From NCBI RefSeq assembly GCF_018860705.1, contig NZ_JAHKQA010000048.1:1-64000 (forward strand): a stretch of 64,000 nucleotides of DNA, in the 5' to 3' direction. The first letter of the stretch is position 1, and the number at the start of each line of letters is the position of its first letter. The position numbers and the translations under genes are program-made. Origin of the DNA: Citreicella sp. C3M06 (GTDB lineage Bacteria; Pseudomonadota; Alphaproteobacteria; Rhodobacterales; Rhodobacteraceae). Below are positions 17,440-25,559 of this stretch, in pieces. The notes under the pieces were generated by a model. That model was not told the DNA's origin and did no database searches. It saw only the letters and a list, made by a program, of their open reading frames with translations.

Positions 17440-19824
17440 TTACAGCTTTGGCGGGCAGACTAGGCCGCTTAGCACCGGGCGGACCGAGACAGGGTTCAGC
17501 GCCTCGGCAAAGCCCAGCTCCAGAAACACCCGCCCTTGCGCATTGCGCAGATCGAGCAGGGCGCGCGCGCCATCGTCGCGCAGCCGCAGCCGCGTGCCGT
17601 CGATGAGCCGCAGCAGGCCCCACGGGCCGGGCTCTGTCAGCCGCGCCGCATCGGCGTTGTCGCGAAAGGAAATTTCGATACCGGCGGCGGGCTCGGGGCC
17701 GGGCCAGCGCAGGGTTGCGGGCGCTCCGCTGGCGCGCACCGGGGCGGCAACGGTGCCGATGGCGACAAGGGTCTGGCCGCGCTCTGCCAGCGCCGCGAAT
17801 GTGATCGCATGATCCAGCGCGCCGCCCGCAAACAGGCCCTGCGACACCAGCATCGCCGTTTCCAGAAACGCCGCACTGTCGTTTTCAAGCCCGGCAAACC
17901 GTGCTTCTGGTTTCCAGCGCCACGGGCTTTGCGAGCTGTCGAGCAGCGGCTGCGCGCTGCCTTGCACGAAGCGCGGCACAAGCCCATCCGGCCCCAGCAG
18001 CGCGGCCAGCGCGGCAGGGTCGGCATCGGGGCCGTCGGCAAAGGGATAGCGCCCGGCCAGCGCGGCGCGGCAGGCGGCAAACATCTGCGTCTGCCAGCCG
18101 CGCGACAGCGGATTGCCCGAGGTATCGGCGGCCTCGGGCTGGGCAGCCCCGGCAAGCACGTCTTCGGCGATCTGCACCACGATGCGCGGCGCGCTTTTCA
18201 GCGCGGCGATGCTGCGCGCCTTGTCCTGAAACGTCATCAGCCGCCGGGTGGCGCGTCTGGCGTCGATGTCCACCGCGCCAAGCGCCACGTTCAGCCCCGA
18301 GAACAGCCGCGAGAGTTCGGCCATGCGCCCCTGTTCGACATATTGGATCATCGGGCCCAACTGGCGGGCCAGCAGCAGTTGCTGAGCATGGCTGCGGCTG
18401 CGATCAAGCCCGCCCGCCTGCAGCCAGACCTGCGAGAGCAGCCGACTGAGCGGATTGTCCGCCAGCGACAGGTGCCCCGAAACGATGATCGCGGTTTCGC
18501 GGTCGGCAAAGGGGCGCACCCGCAGATCGGCGAGCCAGCCGGTCCAGCGCTCCAGCGTCTCGCGGTTCAGCCGGTCGGCCAGCAGGTCGGGCGAGCGGTT
18601 TTCGGCGGCGAGCTGGACGCCAGTGATGGGGCGGGCCTGCGCGCGGGCGGTCTGCACCGCCAGCCCGACGCCGGTGCGCAGCGCGGCCTCCCAGCCGCCT
18701 GCGGTGAACAGCCCCGGCATCGGCGTTGCCAGATCCATCCCCGAGCGGCGCAGCAGCACATCGCCCAGCCCCGGCACCGCTCGCGTCGGCACCCAGCCGG
18801 GCAGGGCGCGCATGTCATCGCTGCGCAGCAATTCCAGCCACGCGCGGTCCGGTTCGGGCACCTCGGCGGCGAAGGTGCGTGCCTGATCCATCACCACCGT
18901 ATCGGTGGGCACGACATTGGCGGGCCCCTGCAACGGCGCAGCATGGCGCGCCAGCCCGCCCAGCCCGTGATCTTCGAGCCAGCCCGCCAGATAGCCCGGC
19001 TGCCAATCGGCCTCGCCGGTCAGTACCGCCCATGCCCGCAGCGTATCATACAGCGCCAGCCCGTCGCCGGTGCTTGCCAGCCGCTGTTCCAGCGTCTTGG
19101 CCAGGGCGGGGGGAAGCTGGCGGCGGGCGGCCTCGGCATAGCTGGCCTCGGCCAAGGTTTCGCTGTCGCCGGGCAGGCGGATCAGCCGGCGCAGCGGCGC
19201 ATGGCGCGCGGTCTCGGCCACCCGGTCTGCGGCGGCGCGCAGGGCATCAAGGCGCGAGGTCAGCTCGGCACCCTCCTGCGGGCGGTCAAGCCCGATCAAC
19301 AGCGCCTCTTGCCGGAAATCCGCTGCAATCTGGCGGTGATAGCGCCATTCCAGCGCCCCGGCATAGCCTGCCAGCCCCAGCCCCAGCAGCAGCGCAAAAC
19401 CCAGCGCGTACCAGCCCCAGCCGCTGACCCTGCGCCGATGGCCATGGCGCAGCCCGTCAAGGCGTGCCTGCACATCCCCCAGCAGCGCGTCGAGCTCGGC
19501 CAGCCCTTCGGCCTGCGCGGTGCGGCGAAAATCGGCCAGCCGGGCGGGCGGCATGTCGCGCCCTTCGAACAGCGTGCGGGCGGCGATCACCGACCATGTC
19601 GACAGCTTGAGCCCCGGCATCGCCCGCACCCGCTGATCGAGCAGCATCGCCAGCGCGTAGCGCGCGGGCTTGATCGACACCGGGGGGGCACCAGTCTGCG
19701 CCGCGGCGGTTTCGAACTGCGCCAGCATCCGGGCGGCCTCGGCGGCGATGGCGCGCGCGCCGTCCTTGGGGCTGAGGCTGTCAATGAATCCCAGCACCGG
19801 CTCGGCAGCGCGAACAAGGCTCAT
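17440..19824 (-). CDS. TssM-like T6SS membrane protein lacking the GTPase domain
   Basis: The 794-residue protein has an N-terminal cytoplasmic part (about 1-134), one membrane helix (about 137-157) and a large periplasmic part. Its C-terminus is clearly related to TssM: AGRYPFADG and SQSPWRWK near residues 590-650, and a beta-rich end (PGPWGLLRLIDG to SGLVCPPKL) matching TssM's tail. No Walker A motif is present. The N-terminal part (RYALAMLLDQRVRAMPG, then LFEGRDMP) faintly resembles the DotU core LLDDIALNTPWG, so it may be a TssL/TssM-like hybrid. It starts by ATGA overlap with the peptidase gene and probably forms an accessory envelope component. The function is unproven. Confidence 0.7.
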   Translation of the reverse strand: MSLVRAAEPVLGFIDSLSPKDGARAIAAEAARMLAQFETAAAQTGAPPVSIKPARYALAMLLDQRVRAMPGLKLSTWSVIAARTLFEGRDMPPARLADFRRTAQAEGLAELDALLGDVQARLDGLRHGHRRRVSGWGWYALGFALLLGLGLAGYAGALEWRYHRQIAADFRQEALLIGLDRPQEGAELTSRLDALRAAADRVAETARHAPLRRLIRLPGDSETLAEASYAEAARRQLPPALAKTLEQRLASTGDGLALYDTLRAWAVLTGEADWQPGYLAGWLEDHGLGGLARHAAPLQGPANVVPTDTVVMDQARTFAAEVPEPDRAWLELLRSDDMRALPGWVPTRAVPGLGDVLLRRSGMDLATPMPGLFTAGGWEAALRTGVGLAVQTARAQARPITGVQLAAENRSPDLLADRLNRETLERWTGWLADLRVRPFADRETAIIVSGHLSLADNPLSRLLSQVWLQAGGLDRSRSHAQQLLLARQLGPMIQYVEQGRMAELSRLFSGLNVALGAVDIDARRATRRLMTFQDKARSIAALKSAPRIVVQIAEDVLAGAAQPEAADTSGNPLSRGWQTQMFAACRAALAGRYPFADGPDADPAALAALLGPDGLVPRFVQGSAQPLLDSSQSPWRWKPEARFAGLENDSAAFLETAMLVSQGLFAGGALDHAITFAALAERGQTLVAIGTVAAPVRASGAPATLRWPGPEPAAGIEISFRDNADAARLTEPGPWGLLRLIDGTRLRLRDDGARALLDLRNAQGRVFLELGFAEALNPVSVRPVLSGLVCPPKL

Positions 19825-20681
19825 AGCAGGCCCATCGCCTGCCACTTTCGCAGGGTCTCGACGCCGACTTCGAAATGCATGGAATCCTCGCGCCGATAGC
19901 CTGCGCCCCAATACCAGCCTTCGTCGTTGAACAGTTCGGCCAGCAGCAACAGGCCGAACTGGGTGCCACCATCGCCAAAGCCGTCCAGCTGGCCCTGAAG
20001 CTTGAGGTCGATCGCCGTGCCCCAGCTGTGGTTCGAGATCGACGAGCTGGAGCCCCGGATCAGCCGGGCGCAGATCGCCCCGGCGGTGCCAAGCGCGGCA
20101 TAGATGTCGGGCTCGTCCTGTTGCAGCCGATCGAGGATGCGTTGCAGGCTGTCGAGCGCCGGTTTCACCATGGTCACCCGGATCGGCCCGATCTGGCGGG
20201 TTTCCATCAGCGCCCTGAGCCGGGGCTGGGTGACTGGCTGGCAGGTGGTGGAATAGCTCGACCGGGGCTGGCCCAGCACCTCGAGCATGACGCGGTTGCC
20301 CGGCTGGGTGATGCCCCTGTTGAACCGCGCCTTGGCGGTCAGCATTTCCTCGGTCATGGCTTCGGTGCCGGGGATGTCCTCGGCGGCGCCGATGATCTCG
20401 GGCAGGGCGGCCTGCGGCAGCGGCTCCAGCGGCGCGGGGGCGGTGGCAAGCGCGATCTCTTCGCCAAGGCGTTCGATCTCGGCTTCAGCGTCGCGCAGTT
20501 CGGATCGCAGCGTGTCTATGCCGCTGCGCAGCCGGGCCAGTTCAGCCTCGCTCCGTTCCAGCCGCAGCTCGGTGCGCCCGTCGGCGGTTTGCAGCAGCGC
20601 GCCGACCACGGCAAAGCAGACCGCCGCGACCACAAGGCCGATGGCGATGATGATCGGTCCGATCAGGGCGCCTTCGCGCAT
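19821..20681 (-). CDS. Membrane-anchored M15-type peptidoglycan peptidase, T6SS-linked
   Basis: The 286-residue product has an N-terminal membrane helix (about 7-30), a coiled coil (about 36-78, heptads of Leu, Glu and Arg) and a C-terminal catalytic domain. The zinc-site pattern of M15 (VanY/L-Ala-D-Glu peptidase type) enzymes is visible: S-x-H-x2-G-x-A-x-D at residues 216-225 (H218, D225) and HFE at 269-271 (H269). It would cleave the peptide stems of peptidoglycan in the periplasm. Between two T6SS genes, it may open the wall for the secretion complex, as proposed for TagX in Acinetobacter. A secreted effector is less likely given the anchor and the lack of an immunity gene. Confidence 0.75.
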   Translation of the reverse strand: MREGALIGPIIIAIGLVVAAVCFAVVGALLQTADGRTELRLERSEAELARLRSGIDTLRSELRDAEAEIERLGEEIALATAPAPLEPLPQAALPEIIGAAEDIPGTEAMTEEMLTAKARFNRGITQPGNRVMLEVLGQPRSSYSTTCQPVTQPRLRALMETRQIGPIRVTMVKPALDSLQRILDRLQQDEPDIYAALGTAGAICARLIRGSSSSISNHSWGTAIDLKLQGQLDGFGDGGTQFGLLLLAELFNDEGWYWGAGYRREDSMHFEVGVETLRKWQAMGLL

Positions 20682-20684
20682 GGT

Positions 20685-21431
20685 TCAGCCCTCCACGCCG
20701 ACCACGATGACCGAGACATTGTCGGGCGCGCCCGCCTCCAGCGCGGCGCGCAGCAGGTCGGTGCAGGCCTCACGCGGATCGCCCGCAGCGCCGATCAGAT
20801 CGGCGATGCGGCTGTCGGGCAGGCAGGTGGTCAGCCCGTCGCTGCACAACAGCAGCCGGTCGCCCGGCACCAGCGGCGCCGAGACATGGTCGATTTCTAG
20901 CGCCGGGTCCGCGCCCACGGCGCGGGTCACCACATGGCGCTGCGGGTGGCGTTCGCGGTTCTCGTCGCTCAGCAAGCCTTCGTCGATCATCTCTTGCACC
21001 ACGGTGTGATCGCGGCTCAGCAGCCGCAGATGCCCGGCCCGCAGCAGGTAGGCGCGGCAATCCCCGGCCCATGCCAGATGGGCGACGCAGGACTGGATCA
21101 GCGCCACCACCGCCGTTGCGCCGATCTGGCCAAGGTTCTGCTGCGCGGCCAGATCAAGGATCGCCGCGTTCGCCGCCAGCAGCGCCGCGCGCAGTGTCGG
21201 CGCTGCTGGCGCATGATCGTCAAGCTTTGCCACATGGTCGATGACGATGTCCGAAGCCATCGCGCCATGCCCTTGCCCGCCCATGCCATCGGCCACCGCC
21301 CAGAGCAGCCCGGCGGGATCGGTCAGGATGCTGTCTTCGTTCTCGTCGCGCACCCGCCCGACATGGGTCAACCCGGCACCTTGCAGGCGCGGCGCCATGG
21401 GGGCAGGGTTGCGGGTCGTTGGGGGGATCAT
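20685..21431 (-). CDS. pppA: PP2C-type Ser/Thr protein phosphatase (T6SS PppA/Stp type)
   Basis: The product contains the PP2C metal and catalytic motifs: GRVRDENEDSIL near residue 25, VADGMGGQGHG, SRDHTVVQEM, LCSDGLTTCL and DNVSVIVV at the end. In T6SS loci such phosphatases reverse phosphorylation of the FHA protein. The start used (248 residues) has GGAG 8 bases upstream. A longer frame beginning at 21542 (285 residues, AAGG nearby) is possible but would run through the divergent promoter region. It lies 3 bases before the M15 gene. No kinase partner is in the window. Confidence 0.88.
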   Translation of the reverse strand: MIPPTTRNPAPMAPRLQGAGLTHVGRVRDENEDSILTDPAGLLWAVADGMGGQGHGAMASDIVIDHVAKLDDHAPAAPTLRAALLAANAAILDLAAQQNLGQIGATAVVALIQSCVAHLAWAGDCRAYLLRAGHLRLLSRDHTVVQEMIDEGLLSDENRERHPQRHVVTRAVGADPALEIDHVSAPLVPGDRLLLCSDGLTTCLPDSRIADLIGAAGDPREACTDLLRAALEAGAPDNVSVIVVGVEG

Positions 21432-21593
21432 GCGGGGCGCTCCGCCGCCCGGGGCCGGCATCTGCCGAATGATTGCGGCCTCTGGTCGGGTATACCTGAC
21501 ATGGGCGGCCCTCGAAAAAAGCTGATCTGAAACGCTGTCCATGCTACCTTCTTTCGTGCATCCCACCAACTTTTTTCGCTGAAAGGGCTTCTG

Positions 21594-22313
21594 ATGTTTT
21601 CCCGAGCCGTTCGTGTTTCCGTTTTCGCGTTGATCGCCATGGGTTTGCCCGCCCTTGCCCCGGCACAATCCGTGGATGAGTTGTCGGTGGAAGAGCTGAA
21701 GCGACTCTTTCAGGCGCAAAAGCAGGTGTTCAAAGAGGCCGAGGCCGGCAATCTTGGCGCAACGCGCGGCCTGCGTCTGGTGACGGTCGACGATGTGCAG
21801 GCCGAAAGCGCCGCGCCGCAGCTGGCCACCACCGCGCCGCAGCTGAGCGCGCCGTCCCCGGACACGGGCGTGTCGATCGCCGCCACCGCCGCGCCGGGCG
21901 CGCGCCCGGTCGATCCCAACAAGCCGCTGCTGGCGGCGGCCACCGACGCCCCCGTGGTGTTCGGAGAACTGGCCCCCGAATTGCAGGTCAACCTGCACAT
22001 CGCCTTTGGCTTTGACAGCGCCGCCATCGCCGACGATCAGGCCCCCAAGCTCGCCGCCATGTGTCAGGCCCTGTCCGAGGCGGATCTGTCGATGGTGCGC
22101 ATCGTTGGGCACACCGACAGTTCGGGCACCGACGCTTATAATCAGCGGCTGTCGGTGCTGCGCGCCAAGGAGGTCGCCCGCCATCTGATCGAGGAATGCG
22201 GCATTCCCGCCACCAAGCTGCAAACCGTTGGCATGGGCGAGAAATTCCCCTTCAACAAGGCCAACCCTCGCGCCGACGAGAACCGCCGGGTGGAGTTTCA
22301 GGCGCTCAGCTGA
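21594..22313 (+). CDS. Secreted OmpA-domain protein next to the T6SS locus
   Basis: The 239-residue product has a cleavable signal peptide (about 1-25, ending APAQS) with no lipobox cysteine. A variable Ala/Pro-rich middle follows, then a C-terminal OmpA-like peptidoglycan-binding domain (about 130-239; IAFGFDSAAI, IVGHTDSSGTDAYNQRLS, RADENRRVEF). It would be a soluble periplasmic, wall-bound protein. It is divergent from the phosphatase and abuts the end of the convergent transporter gene with no spacer. It may be an extra wall anchor for the T6SS, but generic OmpA-family proteins are common, so the link is positional only. Confidence 0.75.
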   Translation: MFSRAVRVSVFALIAMGLPALAPAQSVDELSVEELKRLFQAQKQVFKEAEAGNLGATRGLRLVTVDDVQAESAAPQLATTAPQLSAPSPDTGVSIAATAAPGARPVDPNKPLLAAATDAPVVFGELAPELQVNLHIAFGFDSAAIADDQAPKLAAMCQALSEADLSMVRIVGHTDSSGTDAYNQRLSVLRAKEVARHLIEECGIPATKLQTVGMGEKFPFNKANPRADENRRVEFQALS

Positions 22314-23852
22314 TCAGCAGCAATCGTCACGGATGCTGCCGCGCAGCCCCGCACCGGCGCCGCGCCGGATCCAGCGCGACAGCGCGTCGATGCCCGCCGT
22401 CATCAGCCCGGTGGCGATCAGCAGAACCAGCGCCCGGTCAAGCCGCAGCTCGGCAAGGGCGCTGTCGATATAGAACCCCAGCGTGGCGATGCCGAGCAGG
22501 CCCATCACCGCGGTCTCGCGCAGGATGATCTCCCAGCGATACAGGCAAAGCGCAAGAAACGGCCCGAACAGGCGCGGCACCAGTTCCCAGCCCCAAAGGG
22601 TCAGCCCGCGCGGCGCGTCGCGGCGCAGCTTGGGCACAAGGCTTTCGCCCTCGCGCCCGGTCAGATGGGCAATGATCGCGGCATTGTGCAGCGCCAGTGC
22701 CAGCACCGCGGGCAGCATCGACGGGCCGAGGATCTGCAGGAACAGGTAGGCCAGCATGTATTCGGGAAAGCTGCGCAGGATCACCAGTAGCATATGCCCC
22801 GCCAGCCGCCCGGCGCGCGAGGTGACGCGCGGCACGATCAGGCCAAAGCCGGTAAAGGCCAGCGCCCCGGTCAGGATCAGCGCGATCTGCGCCACGATCA
22901 GCGTGGCGATCAGGCCCGGCAGCGCCTCATGGGCGGCGATATCGCCCAGCCATGCCAGCAGCGCCGCGCCATCCCAGCCGCCCCGCAGCGGGCCGGGCAC
23001 GATGTCCTGCGTCAGGAACCGCATCAGCGCGCCGGAGCCCATGGGCGGCGATGTGATTAGCGCCAGCGTGACGATGGACGCGGCCAGCCATGGCAACGCC
23101 AGCACGGGGCGCATCCACAGCCGGATCGACGCGATCAGCGCCACGTAGCAGATCATGATCGCCGAAGCCGCGCCGTAATCGCCCATGCGGAAAAAGCTGT
23201 CGAGCTGAAAGCCCAGCGTCGGCAGCCCGACAAAGCCCAGCACGGCGCTGGCCCGCAGCCCGCATTCCAGCCGATACAGCGTGTAATGTTTCATCGCGCT
23301 CAGCGCCAGCGGTGCGCGCGCCCATAGAAACCGGCTGAGCGGGTCGGTCTTGGGCAAGACCTCGGAGGGGCGCTGATCGGCCTCTTCAAGCTGCTCGGCA
23401 AAGACCTTGGCGAAAATTCCCATATAGGGCAGGGCGATGGCCAGCACCCCGGTCAGCGGTGAGATCCCCATGACCTGCATCAGCATCAGCGCCCAGAACA
23501 GCTCGTGCACCGAGCGCAGCGCGATGCAGACCCAGCGCACGGATCGCAAATGATAGAACGGCGCCAGCGCCAGCCCGGTGCCCGCGCCAAGGGCCACGCC
23601 GCAGCAGGCAAAGGCGACGGTCAGCCAGACGGCGCGGCCGATGCGTTCTACCGCGCCGAAATCGGGGCGCAGAAAGCCCGCGCCCATGCGCCCCAGTGCC
23701 GCCCACGGATCGTGCCCCGCCAGCGAAAAATCCGCAAAGGGCAGCGCCAGCACGGCCAGCGCAACGAACAAGGTGACAACGCGCGGCCGGCTCAGCGCCG
23801 TGGCGCTGCCGGGGATGCGCTTAACGGGTATAGAGCGCGGCGATATCGGCAT
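22314..23852 (-). CDS. phnE: PhnE-type ABC transporter permease, two fused permease domains
   Basis: The 512-residue membrane protein contains two copies of the permease unit, each ending in a similar segment (first VGLPTLGFQLDSFFRMGDYG, second MGLLGIATLGFYIDSALAE). Single-domain PhnE proteins are about half this size, so this is the fused form. The start has an ideal AGGAGGT site 6 bases upstream and lies 32 bases inside the end of the ATPase gene. It would form the channel of an importer for an oxyanion such as phosphonate, phosphite or selenate. It ends flush against the OmpA-like gene. Confidence 0.88.
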   Translation of the reverse strand: MPISPRSIPVKRIPGSATALSRPRVVTLFVALAVLALPFADFSLAGHDPWAALGRMGAGFLRPDFGAVERIGRAVWLTVAFACCGVALGAGTGLALAPFYHLRSVRWVCIALRSVHELFWALMLMQVMGISPLTGVLAIALPYMGIFAKVFAEQLEEADQRPSEVLPKTDPLSRFLWARAPLALSAMKHYTLYRLECGLRASAVLGFVGLPTLGFQLDSFFRMGDYGAASAIMICYVALIASIRLWMRPVLALPWLAASIVTLALITSPPMGSGALMRFLTQDIVPGPLRGGWDGAALLAWLGDIAAHEALPGLIATLIVAQIALILTGALAFTGFGLIVPRVTSRAGRLAGHMLLVILRSFPEYMLAYLFLQILGPSMLPAVLALALHNAAIIAHLTGREGESLVPKLRRDAPRGLTLWGWELVPRLFGPFLALCLYRWEIILRETAVMGLLGIATLGFYIDSALAELRLDRALVLLIATGLMTAGIDALSRWIRRGAGAGLRGSIRDDCC

Positions 23853-24483
23853 CGCTGACCTCCTGCGGCGGGGCGTCGAACAGGATGCCGCCGCGCGCGA
23901 TGCCCACCAGCCTTGTGGCAAAGCCCCGCGCCAGCGCCACGTCATGCAGCGCCAGCATCGAGGTATCAAAGCGCCCCTGCATCTGCGCCAGCAGCGCCTG
24001 CGCCTGCGTTTCATCCACGGCAGACACCGGCTCGTCGCCGATCAGCACCGCGCCGCCGCGCCAGAAGGCGCGGGCCAGCGCCACGCGCTGCTTCTGCCCG
24101 CCCGACAATTGCCCGACGGGGCGGTCGATCTCGGGCGCAAGGCCCACCGCATCCAGCACCTTTGCCACGCCGTCGCGGTCTGTCCGCGGCGGGCACACCA
24201 GCGCGCGCAGGTTACGCCATGCGGAATGATCGCTCAGCCGCCCCATCATGACGTTGCGCAGCACCGACAGCTGCGGCACCAGCGCCTGATCCTGCGGCAC
24301 CAGCGCCACGCGATTGCCGGGGGCGAGCCGGTCATGCACCGCCCCCAGCAGCGTCGATTTGCCCGCGCCGGAGCGCCCCAGAAGCACCACACGCTCGCCC
24401 GCGCAAAGCGTCAGCGACAGCTCGCGCAGAACCGCCATGTGGCCATAGCCAAGCGTCTCGCGATCAAGCGAGAGCAGCGTCAT
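23821..24483 (-). CDS. phnC: PhnC-type ABC transporter ATP-binding protein
   Basis: The 220-residue ATPase has Walker A GRSGAGKST (about 36-44), the Q-loop region VPQDQALVPQL, signature LSGGQKQRVALARA and Walker B VLIGDEP. It powers the permease encoded next to it. It overlaps the binding-protein gene by 4 bases (ATGA) and the permease by 32 bases, so the three are one operon in the order binding protein, ATPase, permease. Slightly compact compared with typical PhnC (about 240-280 residues). The substrate cannot be read from this subunit. Confidence 0.9.
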   Translation of the reverse strand: MTLLSLDRETLGYGHMAVLRELSLTLCAGERVVLLGRSGAGKSTLLGAVHDRLAPGNRVALVPQDQALVPQLSVLRNVMMGRLSDHSAWRNLRALVCPPRTDRDGVAKVLDAVGLAPEIDRPVGQLSGGQKQRVALARAFWRGGAVLIGDEPVSAVDETQAQALLAQMQGRFDTSMLALHDVALARGFATRLVGIARGGILFDAPPQEVSDADIAALYTR

Positions 24484-25352
24484 TCGATCAGGCCCAGCTC
24501 CTTCGCGGTGTCCTCGATGGGCTGGAAGTCTTCGCTGGCGGCGGCAATGAACGCCTCGCGCGGGAAGCTGGCCAGCAGCTCGGGATCGGACATGCCGATG
24601 ATCGCCGCCTGCACCTTGTCGGCAAACCCTTCGCCAAAGCGCGCGTCGACGTCGCCGCGGATGGTCCAGTTGTAATCGGGGTAGGGCGGGGTCTGCCAGA
24701 TCACCTTGGCGGTGTCGGTTTCCGGCGCGCCCTCTTCGAGCGCCTTGTCATAGACGGCGTAGTTCAGCGCACCGATCTGCCATGCGCCCGAGGATACCAG
24801 CCGCAGCGTCTGGCTGTGATCGCCCGAAAATCCGACCTTGTCGAAAAACGCCTCGGGGGCTTCGCCGGTCTCTTTGCGGATGTAATATTCCGGCATCAGG
24901 CGCCCCGAGGTCGAGGTCTTGGCGCCAAAGGTGAAGGACATGCCTCTGGCCGCCTCGGGGAAGCTGTCGGATGCCTCTAGCCCGGTGTCGGTGTTGGCGA
25001 TGAAATAGCTCACGAAGATCGGGTCTTCCTTGCCCTGCGCGATGGCGCGGGCATCGGGAACCATCAGCCGGGCCTGCACGCCGGTCAGCCCGCCGAACCA
25101 TGCCAGCTGGATCTGATCGTTGCGGAACGCGGTGACAGAGGCGGCGTAGCTTTTCACCGGCACGAATTCCACATCGACGCCAAGTTCGGCCTCGAGGTAA
25201 TCGGCGACCTTGGAAAACCGCTCGACGAGCCGGGTTTCGTCTTCGTCGGGGATGGCCGAGAAATACAGCGTGTCGGCTGCGGCGCTGGTGGCCATCAGCG
25301 CAAGCGCGATGGCGAGGGCAGGTTTTCGGGCGGTGGCAATCGTAAGGGGCAT
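24480..25352 (-). CDS. phnD: Periplasmic binding protein of a PhnD-like ABC importer (phosphonate/phosphite or selenate type)
   Basis: The 290-residue product has a signal peptide (about 1-26, ending SAAAD) and a PhnD-type fold. FSAIPDEDETRL follows the signal, then FRNDQIQLAWFGGLTGVQAR, TSTSGRLMPEYYIRK and GFSGDHSQTLRLV. From memory, this FSAIPDEDET/VGFSGDHS combination resembles the group labelled 'putative selenate' binding proteins more than classic PhnD. No C-P lyase, phosphonatase or phosphite dehydrogenase is nearby. The start has AGGA 8-9 bases upstream. It is divergent from the ammonia-lyase gene across about 207 bases. The substrate remains open. Confidence 0.82.
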   Translation of the reverse strand: MPLTIATARKPALAIALALMATSAAADTLYFSAIPDEDETRLVERFSKVADYLEAELGVDVEFVPVKSYAASVTAFRNDQIQLAWFGGLTGVQARLMVPDARAIAQGKEDPIFVSYFIANTDTGLEASDSFPEAARGMSFTFGAKTSTSGRLMPEYYIRKETGEAPEAFFDKVGFSGDHSQTLRLVSSGAWQIGALNYAVYDKALEEGAPETDTAKVIWQTPPYPDYNWTIRGDVDARFGEGFADKVQAAIIGMSDPELLASFPREAFIAAASEDFQPIEDTAKELGLIE

Positions 25353-25559
25353 GGGGCGCGTCCTTTCTGCTGTTGAGCGGAGAGGCGCGCGTCCACTCCG
25401 GCAAGAGGGGCACCGGGGCGGTGCCACGTGAATGAGGCGGTGAAACGGCGTTTCGCGCTGCCTGTCAAGGGTGCGGAGGATGCATTTGGATCGCCTTGGG
25501 GGTTGGCGCTCCGTTGCTGACGCTTGACGCCGCCGCCCGATGACGGTTGAAACTGCCCC

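Noticed and set aside
15337-17463. A 708-codon plus-strand frame opposite vgrG
   Set aside because: Antisense shadow of the VgrG repeats and domains; the minus-strand product matches VgrG throughout.
17536-19899. A 787-codon plus-strand frame opposite the TssM-like gene
   Set aside because: Its product is Arg/Gln/Gly/Pro-rich with no recognisable motif, whereas the opposite strand encodes clear TssM-like sequence.
19821-20681. The M15 peptidase as a secreted T6SS toxin
   Set aside because: It has a membrane anchor and coiled coil, overlaps structural genes and no candidate immunity gene is adjacent; a housekeeping role fits better.
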